Source: Melastoma dodecandrum
Taxonomy: Eukaryota > Streptophyta > Magnoliopsida > Myrtales > Melastomataceae
Length of the DNA: 64,000 bases
NCBI GenBank assembly: GCA_029817715.1
Contig: JARUPY010000465.1
Location: 5,107,001 to 5,171,000, forward strand
Direction of reading: 5' to 3'
Below the pieces are notes generated by a model. The model saw only the letters and a list, made by a program, of their open reading frames with translations, was not told where the DNA came from and did no database searches. Made by a program: the position numbers and the translations under genes. Shown here piece by piece: positions 11,362 to 20,955 of the stretch (positions are counted from its first letter, which is position 1; every line of letters begins with the position of its first letter).

Positions 11362-14300
11362 CTCCCCCTCAAGATGGGAGTTATGAATGTCAATCACTCC
11401 CATCTTGTCAAGCAGATAATTTAGTCTTCCAGGATGTAAGGCCTTTGTAAAAATATCAGCTAGCTGGAATTGTGTCTGCGTATGTATTAACCGGATGATT
11501 CCAGCTTCAACTTTCTCTCGAACGAAGTGCAAATCTATTTCGAGATGCTTCGTCCTTTCATGGAACATTGGATGCTTGCTGATATATATTGCAGACTTGT
11601 TGTCGCAATACAGCGTTATTGGCTCCTTTGTGACGACCCCCAGATCCATCATTAATCCTTTCAACCAAATCACTTCGGCCGCTGTGGTGGCAATTGCCCT
11701 GTACTCAGCCTCCGTCGAGCTACGAGACACTGTGCTCTGTTTCTTAGATCGCCAACTCACGAGAGAGTCACCCAGAAACACACTGTATCCCGTAGTCGAT
11801 CTCCTACTCATGGCACAGCCTCCCCAATCACTATCAGAGAATGCTTGCAACCTCGGCTCTGCAGCGCTCGAGAAGACAATTCCCTTTCCGGGCGTGCCCT
11901 TCAAATACTTCAGCACCATTCCAGCAGCATCCCAATGCTTCTTCAGAGGCTTGTCCATGAACTGAGCAAGTACGTGTACCGCATATGTCAAGTCCGGTCG
12001 TGTGAATCCCAAGTAGATGAGTCTTCCCACTAATTGCCGATACGCCTCTGCATCAGTTGTTTCCTCCTCCTCTGTACGCGTTAGCCTGTGATTAGGGGCT
12101 ATTGGTATGGAGCTTGGTCTGACTCCCAATTTTCCCATATCTTCCAACAGGCGCAGGGTATAGCTGCGTTGTGAAATAAATATTCCAGCTTTGGATCTCG
12201 CAATCTCCAATCCCAGAAAGTATCGTAAGACCCCAAGATCACGCAGCTTAAAGTGGCTCTGCAGATAAAGACTCAAATCTTCTATGAGCTGGATGCTGGA
12301 CCCTGCCACCGCGATGTCATCGACATATACCAGAACCCCTAGAAAATCATTAGAACCATGCTTAGTAAAAAGGGAATAATCGGCTTTGGACTGAACAAAA
12401 CCATAATCCAGCAAGCAGGATGTAAGCTTGCAGTTCCACTGCCGTGAAGCCTGCTTAAGTCCATAGAGTGACTTTCGAAGTTTGCAAACTAATGGAGCAG
12501 TGGTAGAACACTCCCCCTGGATGACCAAGCCTTGCGGTAGCTGCATATACACATCTTCAACAAGGTCTCCATGAAGGAATGCGTTATGTATGTCAAATTG
12601 TCGCAATTCCCATCCTCGAATAGCTGCCACAGCCAAGAAGGATCGAATGGTCGAATGCTTTGCCACCGGACTAAATGTTTCTTCATAATCGAAGCCCTCT
12701 CTCTGTGTATATCCTTTCGCTACTAAACGCGCCTTGAAACGCTCCACCGACCCATCTGCATTCAACTTAGTTTTGTAGATCCATTTGCATCCAATTGCCC
12801 GCTTTCCAGGTGGTAAAGGCAGCAATTCCCAGGTCTGGTTATCCGCCAAAGCCTGCAATTCTGAAGCCATAGCCTCTTGCCAGTGTGGAATGCACTTTGC
12901 CTCACTATAAGTCCGCGGTTCAGGATTGCTCTCCAGGGACAATAAGAAAGCTTTGTAAGGACTGGACAATTTCTCATAAGAAATGTAAGGTAGAATAGAA
13001 TAAGGAGTAGAAAACGATAAAGCTTCACTCACAGGCGTCTGTTCCTGAGATGAATCAGGACTTACTTGCAGAGAGGATAGGCCATGGTGGTAATCCTGAA
13101 GATAGCTGGGAATTTTGCGCAACCGTGTACTTCTACGCAAGTTAGACTCATTTGTTGTTAGGGTGGAATGCAAAGGACTAGCTGAAGGTGCTGGTTCTGT
13201 TGGTTGTGGGTTATGAGCAGATGAGTAAGAGTAATCAGTAGAAGAAAAATCAAGGTTTGAACTCGGTGTAGGCAGGTCCAGAGGAGAGTTTGCAGAACTT
13301 GAGGCAGTAGAAAGACTCTCAAAGGGAAATATGGATTCATAAAAGTGTACATCACGAGAGATGAAAATATGATGGGAAACCAGATCAAATAGTAAGTAGC
13401 CCTTCACATGAAAAGGATAACCGATAAAAATGCATTTCCTAGCTCTTTTATCTAGTTTCTTTCGTCCAGAAGACAGCGTGCAGGAGAAACACAAAGAACC
13501 AAAGACACGCATGTTATGCAAAGCTGGTTTTTGATGAAAAAGTTTTTCATACGGAGTAATGCCAAGTAGAGACTTGCTAGGTAACCGATTGATTATATAA
13601 GCTGCAGTCATGAGTGCATAGCCCCAGAACTGTGTAGGTAATTTAGCCTGGAATATGAGCGCTCTAGTTACCTGTAGAAGGTGTTGATGCTTCCTCTCGG
13701 CAACACCATTTTGTTGTGGTGTTGCGACACAAGAAGTTTGATGCACAATGCCATGTCTTTTATAAAAAGTTGGCAAGGTAAATTCACTACCATTATCACT
13801 GCGTATGGCTTTAATATCCGCACTAAACTGGGTTTTGACAAATTGATGAAAGTCACTTAGTAAACCACTCACTTCCGATTTGTGACGCATCAAGAAAACC
13901 CATGTTACTCGTGTATAATCATCCACAATAGTTAGGAAATAACGATAATCATGTAATGCAATATCAGCATTCGGTCCCCATATGTCACAGTGAATTAGAT
14001 CAAATGGTCTAGATGTTCTTATGGCACTCACAGGGAAGACTAGACGCTTTTGCTTGGCTTCATGACAAACAGAGCAAGCGTTTTGTGTTAACATAGTAAT
14101 AGATGGTTCTATTGACTGTAATGTAGAGAGTTTGGAAGCAGGCACATGTCCAAGGCGCATATGCCAGAGATCGAAAGCATCTAGAGTGGTGTGTGGTGTA
14201 TGAAGACTATGAGTGGTGCTGTTGATAGAGGGTAAGGTATCAAGGAGTCTAACTTGCGAAGTTGTAGAGTTGTACTCATTCCCAGGTGTCTTCTTGAGTA

Positions 14301-15831
14301 CAAACAGACCTTCCACTCGTTCAGCTAGTCCAATCGTCATCCAAGTTGACGAGTCCTGTATATAACAGCAATTATGTGAGAAAATAACGCAGATATTAGC
14401 AGCTGAAGTCAGTCTGCTAACAGAGAGTAAATTGAAATGGAAAGATGGCACAAATAGGACACTGTTTAGCACTAAGCTTTCACTGAGTTCGACAGTTCCT
14501 ATGTGTGTAGCTAAGACTCTTGTGCTGTCTGGCAGCTGAATCTGCAAAGGTGTTGGCAATTTTTGATAGGAATTGAATAAAGCAAGAGAAGAAGAGACAT
14601 GGTCAGTGGCCCCTGTATCAATGATCCAAGGGAAGGATGTGACATGACTGGTCACTCTGTTAAAAGACAGAGTACCTGCGAAGTTTTCAACACGATTTGT
14701 CTCAATAGGAAGGGATGATGACTCAGAAATTTGTCCCTGATGAGCTTTAGCAGAAGTTTGGCTCGGATTATCCACACTGACTAAGGCTAGTAGCTTCTGA
14801 ATTTGGGCTTCAGACAGAGCCAGTTGAGGAGACTTCTGCACCTTCCCATCAATCATATTAACGAGCCTCCTACTATTGGACCATCCAGGCTGCTTCAAGG
14901 ATGTGTTCTGTCCTCTGCCTCTGCCATATCCCTGATTTGGTGGAAAACCAATCAGATGATAACATTTGCTCTTCAAGTGCCCTTTCTTCCCACAGTGGTC
15001 ACACAACACTTCGGGTCGAAATCTCCTTCTTTCTGCAAAAGTCAACGTTCGTCCCTGGTCAAGTTTCACGGCTGTCTCCTGATGTTGGTATTTCCCAGAG
15101 ACTGTGGTTGCTGCAACAGAGTTTCCAAACATATGCACTTCATCTTCTTTCATAATTTGTTGCAGTTCTTCTCTCTGAAGAATGTTATATGCCTCCCCCA
15201 GAGTGGGGAAGGGCTTCCTCAGCAGGATTTGACTTCTCAACGCACCGTATTCCCGATTGAGTCCGTTCAGAAATTTGTAGACCATGTCCTTTTGCAATTC
15301 TGCAGCATAGTCTTTCTCCCAACCACAGTCACACTTGCCGCATTTACACTTCGGATAAGGACGGTATTCCCTCAATTCCCTTAGGATACCCAGCATTTCA
15401 TTATAGAAAGCAGAAATGGTCTTACTCCCTTGAACCAGAGAGTGGTATTGCAGCTGAAGGCGACATACCCGGGAATCGTCTGGCTCTCCATAACGTTCCT
15501 CGAGCTCCTGCCATATGTCCCTCGCTGTCTGCAGGTAGAAAATTGTCGAAGCTATTGCTGGGGAAACTGATTTTTGCAGCCATGACCTGACTAAGTCATC
15601 ACAGCGTCTCCAAGCGGCAAACAACCTGCTGTCTTCCGTTGGTCTGGGGATTGAGCCATCGATGAACCCGATCTTGTTCTTGATCGAAACAGCCAGCTCG
15701 AAAGCTCGCCTCCACGATGCATAATTCCCTTCCGAAAGCTCCGGTGACACAATGGCACCCACTTGCAGATCTGCTGCATTTACAAAATATGGTGACTGCG
15801 GGCTATCGAGGCTTACCAACTCCATCACCAC
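11299..15831 (-). CDS. Copia gag-pol polyprotein
   Basis: An uninterrupted 1510-residue frame in standard Ty1/copia order. It has a gag domain (about 30-230), a zinc knuckle CDHCGKKGHLKSKC (about 276-290), a retropepsin with IDTGATDH (about 400-408), and an integrase with the HHCC zinc motif (about 555-600, ending CSVCHEA) and catalytic-core motifs HCDIWGP and SDNGSEF. A reverse transcriptase follows with FDIHNAFLHGD (about 1077) and YVDDIAVAG (about 1168), then RNase H with SDSDWGGC (about 1332) and STEAEYRA. Order integrase before reverse transcriptase separates it from Ty3/gypsy. The frame starts 33 bases inside the 5' LTR and ends inside the 3' LTR. All core motifs look present, so the element may still be competent or only recently silent. 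Confidence 0.95.
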   Translation of the reverse strand: MVMELVSLDSPQSPYFVNAADLQVGAIVSPELSEGNYASWRRAFELAVSIKNKIGFIDGSIPRPTEDSRLFAAWRRCDDLVRSWLQKSVSPAIASTIFYLQTARDIWQELEERYGEPDDSRVCRLQLQYHSLVQGSKTISAFYNEMLGILRELREYRPYPKCKCGKCDCGWEKDYAAELQKDMVYKFLNGLNREYGALRSQILLRKPFPTLGEAYNILQREELQQIMKEDEVHMFGNSVAATTVSGKYQHQETAVKLDQGRTLTFAERRRFRPEVLCDHCGKKGHLKSKCYHLIGFPPNQGYGRGRGQNTSLKQPGWSNSRRLVNMIDGKVQKSPQLALSEAQIQKLLALVSVDNPSQTSAKAHQGQISESSSLPIETNRVENFAGTLSFNRVTSHVTSFPWIIDTGATDHVSSSLALFNSYQKLPTPLQIQLPDSTRVLATHIGTVELSESLVLNSVLFVPSFHFNLLSVSRLTSAANICVIFSHNCCYIQDSSTWMTIGLAERVEGLFVLKKTPGNEYNSTTSQVRLLDTLPSINSTTHSLHTPHTTLDAFDLWHMRLGHVPASKLSTLQSIEPSITMLTQNACSVCHEAKQKRLVFPVSAIRTSRPFDLIHCDIWGPNADIALHDYRYFLTIVDDYTRVTWVFLMRHKSEVSGLLSDFHQFVKTQFSADIKAIRSDNGSEFTLPTFYKRHGIVHQTSCVATPQQNGVAERKHQHLLQVTRALIFQAKLPTQFWGYALMTAAYIINRLPSKSLLGITPYEKLFHQKPALHNMRVFGSLCFSCTLSSGRKKLDKRARKCIFIGYPFHVKGYLLFDLVSHHIFISRDVHFYESIFPFESLSTASSSANSPLDLPTPSSNLDFSSTDYSYSSAHNPQPTEPAPSASPLHSTLTTNESNLRRSTRLRKIPSYLQDYHHGLSSLQVSPDSSQEQTPVSEALSFSTPYSILPYISYEKLSSPYKAFLLSLESNPEPRTYSEAKCIPHWQEAMASELQALADNQTWELLPLPPGKRAIGCKWIYKTKLNADGSVERFKARLVAKGYTQREGFDYEETFSPVAKHSTIRSFLAVAAIRGWELRQFDIHNAFLHGDLVEDVYMQLPQGLVIQGECSTTAPLVCKLRKSLYGLKQASRQWNCKLTSCLLDYGFVQSKADYSLFTKHGSNDFLGVLVYVDDIAVAGSSIQLIEDLSLYLQSHFKLRDLGVLRYFLGLEIARSKAGIFISQRSYTLRLLEDMGKLGVRPSSIPIAPNHRLTRTEEEETTDAEAYRQLVGRLIYLGFTRPDLTYAVHVLAQFMDKPLKKHWDAAGMVLKYLKGTPGKGIVFSSAAEPRLQAFSDSDWGGCAMSRRSTTGYSVFLGDSLVSWRSKKQSTVSRSSTEAEYRAIATTAAEVIWLKGLMMDLGVVTKEPITLYCDNKSAIYISKHPMFHERTKHLEIDLHFVREKVEAGIIRLIHTQTQFQLADIFTKALHPGRLNYLLDKMGVIDIHNSHLEGECGRDKGQEETKMEDVGCKPG
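11362..11378 (-). other. Polypurine tract of copia element 1
   Basis: On the minus strand CCCATCTTGAGGGGGAG directly abuts the 3' LTR. This is the expected place and composition for the plus-strand priming site of an LTR retrotransposon. A closely similar tract lies at 60836-60852 in the second copia element. Confidence 0.8.
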
Positions 15832-15852
15832 TCCTTCAGACGTCTATCTTCC

Positions 15853-15864
15853 GCTCTGATACCA
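15853..15864 (-). other. Primer binding site of copia element 1
   Basis: TGGTATCAGAGC on the minus strand, immediately next to the 5' LTR. It is the standard plant LTR-retrotransposon match to the 3' end of initiator methionine tRNA. Confidence 0.9.
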
Positions 15865-16227
15865 TGAAGGCGGATGGAAGCTGGGCACGGTGACTGGAAA
15901 CGGTGACATGGATGCTGGGCAAGGTGAAAGGAAATGGTGGGTCTGTGGAGAACCGGAAGAAAGTTTTTGTATTTCCAAAATCATATTTACATCAACGATT
16001 ACAATTTCCTTTATAGGCTGTTCTGGTGTGCCTCTGTGCATGTGCCCAAACAGACTGCACACCTCTAACAGACTAACAAACCTGTATAAGACAAACAGAA
16101 TCTTCGAGTGTATCTTTTCCTCGTCCACCTCCAGGTATATCTTCTTTATCTGGGCCCTTGTTCCTCATCCAGGCTTGCAGCCCACATCTTCCATTTTTGT
16201 TTCTTCTTGGCCTTTGTCTTGCCCACA
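15865..16227 (-). repeat. 5' LTR of copia element 1
   Basis: A 363-bp direct repeat of 10997-11361. It should carry the element's promoter, reading towards lower coordinates. It is followed by the right-hand GTGTT target duplication at 16228-16232. Confidence 0.93.
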
Positions 16228-17363
16228 GTGTTCGTTAAATCCGCAAGTGCACGGGTCGCGTCAAGTAATATATAGATGAGTAGATCCTCGTGGGAATGCT
16301 CTTTCAAAGTCAAGCAAATAGTGAGAAAATCGTAAACTTAAAAAAAAAAACAACATATAAGAAAAATAAGTAATAAAGTAAAGCAAGTGATTCAAGATAA
16401 AAAGCCTAGGACTATGAATTCCTCGGTTGTTTCGTTGCTATCACATGTCTCCCCTCTCTCTATCTTAATTCTATATTCGTTTACCAACCGAAATCCCTGG
16501 TTATCGTGCTCCTCTCGAAGTTCGTCGAACTACCTAAATAATCAATTCCTATCTCTAGGCTCTCGACTAATTAGATGCATTAAGCTTCGATCTCTTTTGG
16601 TTGCATTCGGTGTATATCTCTATAACCTTAAGTTCGCTCGCTCTCACGACACAAACGGGGCTAGTTTCACCATAACATATTCTCTTAAGATCCTCTCTCG
16701 AGCTCACGCAAACACAAGCGATCAATACGAATGTTAGCCACATGCATATAAGCATTAAGAATAAGTGAAGTAAATAAACGGAATACAAAACGAGATTGTT
16801 CAAAGCAATTCACTGAGAAAGTAACCACACAACCGAGTTCATCATATTCCTAAAAGAAAATTTTAGTTATGCTGAAAATAATCAAACACAAAACTAAAGA
16901 AATGGAAAACATCCTAAACATCGCCAGAAGCTTTGTTGAATGTCTTCATGTAATCTCTCGACCCACCACACCCCTCCTCCTAAAGCAAGTCGTCATTTTA
17001 TGCCTCAAGGGGTTGCAACCCTAGGAGATCTTCAAGTATAGAGAATCTAAGAAATAAAATATTTCCTCGTGTTTGTCCAACTTCTAACAATCTTGTGCAA
17101 CACTTTTCAGTGCAGGTCCACCAACTTTTTGCCTATCATCTGCCACCATCGTGCAGATGCAACAATTTCCAGTGTAGCTGCACCAACTCTCTGCGAAACT
17201 CCATCCGCCCTCCTTCCTTCCAAATTTACCAACAAAAATAATAAAACTATTAGCAGTACCCAAATCTAAGTAATATACTTGGATATTACAATATACCTTT
17301 AAGGATTTAGTCAAATATCATGCAATTAAAGGAATGAAAATATATAGTTATGACAAGTCATTA
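16228..17363. mobile_element. Unclassified 1.1-kb insertion, possibly a solo LTR
   Basis: This stretch has no homology to the zinc-finger gene, yet it sits exactly between its two halves, flanked by GCTG at 10988-10991 and 17364-17367. It codes for nothing recognisable. Its left end reads GTGTTCGTTAAATCC with the motif GCAAGTGCACGGGTC just inside, and its right end reads GACAAGTCATTA. The copia element inserted five bases from its left end, so this insertion is the older of the two. Size and composition suggest a solo LTR or a non-autonomous element, but the ends are not a clean TG...CA pair with matching flanks. The class is therefore open. Confidence 0.5.
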
Positions 17364-17560
17364 GCTGTACCCCCTTTATCTCCTATCAGGATGCAACCTC
17401 ATGTGGCTATAGAGTGCGTTCATAGACGTAAACGTCCGGCCACAAACCGATCAAGTCGGAGGCTTCCCTTCCTCCAACAAAGCAAGACGATACCATGCGT
17501 AATTCCGTGGCCAATTCCTTGGCGCAACTTCTTCGTGCTCGCCCTGTGATTCTAAACGTG
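17364..17560 (-). pseudogene. C2H2 zinc-finger pseudogene, first-finger part
   Basis: On the minus strand this reads VCGRTFTSMNALYSHMRLHPDR, matching finger 1 of the intact neighbour (VCLKKFLSLKSLYGHMRLHPDR). The codon where the first zinc-binding Cys should be is a TGA stop (17451-17453). Upstream, EEGKPP matches EEKPQQ of the intact gene, after which similarity fades, so the left limit of this fragment is approximate. With 10260-10991 it makes up one broken gene, and the stop shows it is dead independently of the insertions. Confidence 0.75.
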
Positions 17561-17579
17561 AACCCTCAATAGAATCCTG

Positions 17580-18024
17580 GGTCACGAACAGTGATTCGAT
17601 TGATGATAAAGAAAGAGAATTCTTGGTTCAGTTTTCCACCTTAACGATAGAAAAAAGGATTGATCAAATTATGTTTATGAGGGGGGAAACTTTCCTGTCT
17701 TAAACTTTGGCTCGGTAACACAAAACTACTGGCAATGTTTTCTTAAAAACGATTAGGTTCAGAAGTTCCTCTTAAAACCGGAAATGCCCCTACCTTTGAG
17801 TCCTGACAGTCAGCTTTAATTCCTTCTAATCTAATCCCCTAAATTAATTAATTAATCACTTAAGCAAATCAAAGTTTATCATGACAAGGTATACAAGGAC
17901 GACATGACCTATTGGATGATGATGATGATGATTGATTAGCTAAAACGTCAACTGAATTAATTAGTCTCTAAACTGAGTTTGAAACTTCAAAGCTAAAATA
18001 TATGTATTAATCTCCCAAAACACA
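17580..18024. other. Intergenic, no gene seen
   Basis: AT-rich spacer between the broken and intact zinc-finger genes, with a short GATGAT run near 17917-17935. It should include the 3' untranslated region of the intact gene and possibly the decayed upstream part of the broken one. Nothing else was recognised. Confidence 0.4.
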
Positions 18025-19269
18025 CTAGAGGAACTTGATCATCTTCCTTTCGTTGTCATCTGCATCTTCCTCGCTGGCTGGTACGTTCATGTCTCCCTGG
18101 AAGCCAGTCGTGGGGTTGCAGCACGTGTTATCATCTTCGATCATGGAAGAACTGGGGGTGGTGTCTGGTGACAAAAACAGCGGCAGGGACAGCGAGAGGT
18201 CCAGCCGAGGATTCTGTGAGCACGTCCCAGGTTTGTTTGCTTTCACGGCTTGAGGATCCCGTGAGCTGTTTCCGGCCCTGTTCGCTTCCTTGGCTTGAGC
18301 GGTGGTACTCTGCCTGGTCTTGTTGCAGCTCGACCTGTGGCCTCCCAGTGCCCAGAATGTTGGGAACGACTTCTGACACGTGATGCACTTGTAGTTCATG
18401 GCGGAAGCACCACCACTTCTTTCGCCAGCCGCCCTCTTGGCATGATGGCTGGGTTTCGTTCCGTCAATTTCTGTTTCTTTCCTCTTCTTTGCCCTTTTCG
18501 GCTTCTGGTCTTCCAGGCCAGTGCAAGAAGTCATGCCGCTCACTTTCTCGGCCTTGACACGAGGTTCGTCTTGAGGCTTCTGTTCAGGGGGGACCTCGAT
18601 TTCCACCTTTGTTCTGGAGCAACTTCCAGTCTCTTTGTCACCTCTTGGGAGAAAATTATCATCATTGGGAAGATTTAGTCTTGCGCTTGTCGATTCCTTG
18701 TTAGACATCAATGTGGGATAAACCACATGCTTCCCCTCTGTTGGTTCCGGCATGCTCAAGCCATCGGTGGTCATGGAGGCTGAATTCAAGCCACTACCGA
18801 CAGATTCGGCACTTCTCCCACGCTTCCCAGTTATCAACCATCCAGAGATGACGGCCTGTGGATAATCGATAACCCTTTCCTTCTTCACTTCCTTGGTAGG
18901 CGGCTGGACTCCGCGCCACTCCCTATCAGGATGTAGCCGCATGTGGCCGTAAAGTGACTTCAGTGACAAGAATTTCTTCAAGCAGACCAAGCACTGCTGA
19001 GGCTTCTCCTCATCTCCCGGACTCAACGGGAGTTTGGTGTTCTTAAAACTTCCTACTTCCTCCTGCAACTCCCCCTGCTGCTCCACCGTCTCAGATCTCT
19101 TCCCCCATAGCACACCCTCCGCCAGTATCGGGTCCTCAGACATCACCTTCTCCGAACCCCCTTCTCCTCCTCCTCGACAGCTGTTGCCTCGCCCCTTGGG
19201 TAGCACCTTCATTCTTACGCACAACCTGCGGGACTCCATCCCGCCAGTAATCTCCTCTGCCTCTGCCAT
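18025..19269 (-). CDS. C2H2 zinc-finger transcription factor with EAR motif
   Basis: A single-exon protein of 414 residues. Finger 1 is CLVCLKKF...LYGHMRLH (about 93-113). Finger 2 is CITCQKSF...LGGHRSSC (about 292-315), where the last ligand is Cys rather than His (C2HC). Near residue 356 the stretch LDLSLSLPLF fits an LxLxL repression (EAR) motif. Lys/Arg-rich clusters before finger 2 (KPKRAKKRKE) could serve as a nuclear localisation signal. The finger spacing and EAR motif fit the plant ZAT-like family of nuclear repressors, but the fingers are not the classic QALGGH form, so exact DNA specificity is unknown. Its nearest relative is the broken copy just to the left, implying tandem duplication. 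Confidence 0.85.
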   Translation of the reverse strand: MAEAEEITGGMESRRLCVRMKVLPKGRGNSCRGGGEGGSEKVMSEDPILAEGVLWGKRSETVEQQGELQEEVGSFKNTKLPLSPGDEEKPQQCLVCLKKFLSLKSLYGHMRLHPDREWRGVQPPTKEVKKERVIDYPQAVISGWLITGKRGRSAESVGSGLNSASMTTDGLSMPEPTEGKHVVYPTLMSNKESTSARLNLPNDDNFLPRGDKETGSCSRTKVEIEVPPEQKPQDEPRVKAEKVSGMTSCTGLEDQKPKRAKKRKETEIDGTKPSHHAKRAAGERSGGASAMNYKCITCQKSFPTFWALGGHRSSCNKTRQSTTAQAKEANRAGNSSRDPQAVKANKPGTCSQNPRLDLSLSLPLFLSPDTTPSSSMIEDDNTCCNPTTGFQGDMNVPASEEDADDNERKMIKFL

Positions 19270-19944
19270 CGACGAAATCCAAAGCTCAAGATTCTCAACT
19301 CAAAAACCTCCTCCTGACTCGGCAAGAACCAGCGACTGACAGTCAGATCAGTCAGAACAACAAGAATCAATACGTTCTCTGTCTTTAAGGCTCGCCAATT
19401 GAAACCTCACCTCACCAATCACAGACAAAGCCGCAACTCCGGTAGCTTAGGTGCCAAGTAACCCCCAAGAAAGTTTGGAACTCCCGCAAAGTCGCAACTT
19501 TCTAACCCAGCAAGGTTTCTAGGGTCTCGAACAGAACCACAAAGGCGTCTTTTCGAGGAGTAACGAGCCGACTCACGAGGAAGACGGACGAAGGTGTGAT
19601 AGTGGAAGTGAGTTATGAGGTTAGTGTGCGTAGTAGTAGTCCAAGTAAATCAAGAGTGGAGTAAAAAATATTACCCCGTTTCAGAAATATAAATTGCAGT
19701 GATTAGATTCCCTGGAAATCTTGAAAATTGTATCATATTTCGAGGAAATTAGAGATTTCGATATCTCAGATTATGGAATGAAATCTTCCGACTCTTTGAA
19801 GATATTTGATTGGAAAATCACATATCCGGCTTTCAAGTAAAATTATATTTTATCATTACTAATCACACTAATGAGATTAAATAGAAATTATGACACACAC
19901 ATCGTCCAATGGATCAAACTAAGTTTTTTTTTTCACATTCAAAT
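19270..19944. other. Promoter of C2H2 gene and 3' region of PsaG
   Basis: Intergenic stretch. The left part, upstream of the C2H2 start codon, should contain that gene's leader and promoter. The right part, AT-rich from about 19660, should hold the PsaG 3' untranslated region. No additional gene or mobile element was recognised. Confidence 0.45.
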
Positions 19945-20430
19945 TCAACCAAAGAACTTGGGATCATATCCATTGCTAGACGTAGCCAGGATGTAGTAGG
20001 CGACTATGTGGCCGATCGACCCCCACGCGAGTACATCCACGATGTTGAACCCGACCGGGTCGTTCGACTTCAGGAGGCTTACGTACTCCTGCGCCCTGAC
20101 GTCCCCTGCCTCGAAGTGGGTCTTCCCGTTCTGCTCCGGCAGTCCCTGCTTCGCCACGTTCTCCCTCTGGAAGTTAAAGAAGACGAACCGGCCAAGGAAC
20201 AGTGACAGCCCCGTGCTTAGGCTTATCACCAGGGGAGCGCTGAGCTCGGCCCTGATGGTTGCGGGACGGCTGCGGCGGGGGATGGGGAGGGCAAGGGAGG
20301 ATGGCTTCGCTTGGGGGGAGGTTACGGGCTTGAGTCCCTGGAAGGAGATGATGGAGGGAGTTGGGGTCGGGCGGTTCGAGGCTGTGGACGTGAAGTACGT
20401 CAGGGCGGAGGAGGAGGCTGCGTGTGCCAT
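19945..20430 (-). CDS. PSAG: Photosystem I reaction centre subunit V (PsaG), plastid
   Basis: A 161-residue protein in one exon. The first 55-60 residues are Ser/Thr/Pro-rich and end near IRAEL, as expected of a chloroplast transit peptide. The mature part carries highly conserved stretches such as [36 protein letters not shown] and [17 protein letters not shown]. These cover the two membrane helices and the stromal loop of PsaG. Family knowledge: PsaG is a nuclear-coded thylakoid subunit at the edge of photosystem I on the PsaB side, helping bind antenna chlorophyll and stabilise the complex. The length matches the family. Its neighbour on the same strand is the WD40 gene, a pairing I also recall from Arabidopsis chromosome 1. 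Confidence 0.97.
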   Translation of the reverse strand: MAHAASSSALTYFTSTASNRPTPTPSIISFQGLKPVTSPQAKPSSLALPIPRRSRPATIRAELSAPLVISLSTGLSLFLGRFVFFNFQRENVAKQGLPEQNGKTHFEAGDVRAQEYVSLLKSNDPVGFNIVDVLAWGSIGHIVAYYILATSSNGYDPKFFG

Positions 20431-20955
20431 CTTTGGAGGGAGTCGGAGTCGGATGCGTGTAAGAATTCGGCCGGTAAGAACGGATAGGATGATTTAAGGA
20501 GGGATCTGAGGATGGAAAGGAGAGGAAGGCGATTGTCAAGAGTGACTTGGCACTCATTGGTTGGTGGATTTTGGATGAGAGATTCTGAGGTTCCAAGTTG
20601 GCCTGCAACCAAATATCAACAGAGGCCAAGATGGATGGACAAAACTGATGTCATTTTATTTACATGGATGGACATTACAAATCCCTCTGAGATCAATCAT
20701 TTACAGAGATGAGAGAGGTACATGAGACGACAACATTCAGTCTCATTTGATTTGTACTCAGACGGGAAAGGAAGAATCCAGGATGAAACAGGGGCATCAG
20801 TGTCTGCACAAACATGTATATACCACAAAGGGGACTCTCTGGACTCTTTGGCTGCCTACCTAACACCGATTCCCAGCTCCACAAGCACACACAGATGCTT
20901 CGCATTGCAGACTGACAGAAGGCACCTCTAGCAACTCTAGACTCTACCCTTAAGC
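20431..20955. other. PsaG promoter and WD40 gene 3' region
   Basis: Spacer of about 0.5 kb between two minus-strand genes. The part next to 20431 should carry the PsaG leader and promoter; the part towards 20955 should hold the WD40 3' untranslated region. Short open frames here overlap the PsaG gene or each other and have no known motif. Confidence 0.5.

Larger units (their letters stand above)
10997..16227 (-). mobile_element. Complete Ty1/copia LTR retrotransposon
   Basis: A 5.2-kb element lying on the minus strand. It has direct long terminal repeats at 10997-11361 and 15865-16227, each starting TG and ending CA. It is bounded by the 5-bp duplication GTGTT (10992-10996 and 16228-16232). 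Just inside the 5' LTR is TGGTATCAGAGC, the usual primer site for initiator Met tRNA, and next to the 3' LTR is a purine tract. The single polyprotein frame of 1510 codons is open. I estimate the two LTRs are about 96 percent identical, so it is fairly recent though not brand new. It landed within the first bases of an older insertion in the zinc-finger pseudogene. Confidence 0.95.

Noticed and set aside
14803..15384. 193-codon plus-strand frame inside copia element
   Set aside because: Antisense to gag and the zinc knuckle; no domain of its own.
20006..20497. 163-codon plus-strand frame over PsaG
   Set aside because: It is the reverse strand of a highly conserved PsaG exon; length comes from GC-biased coding sequence opposite it.
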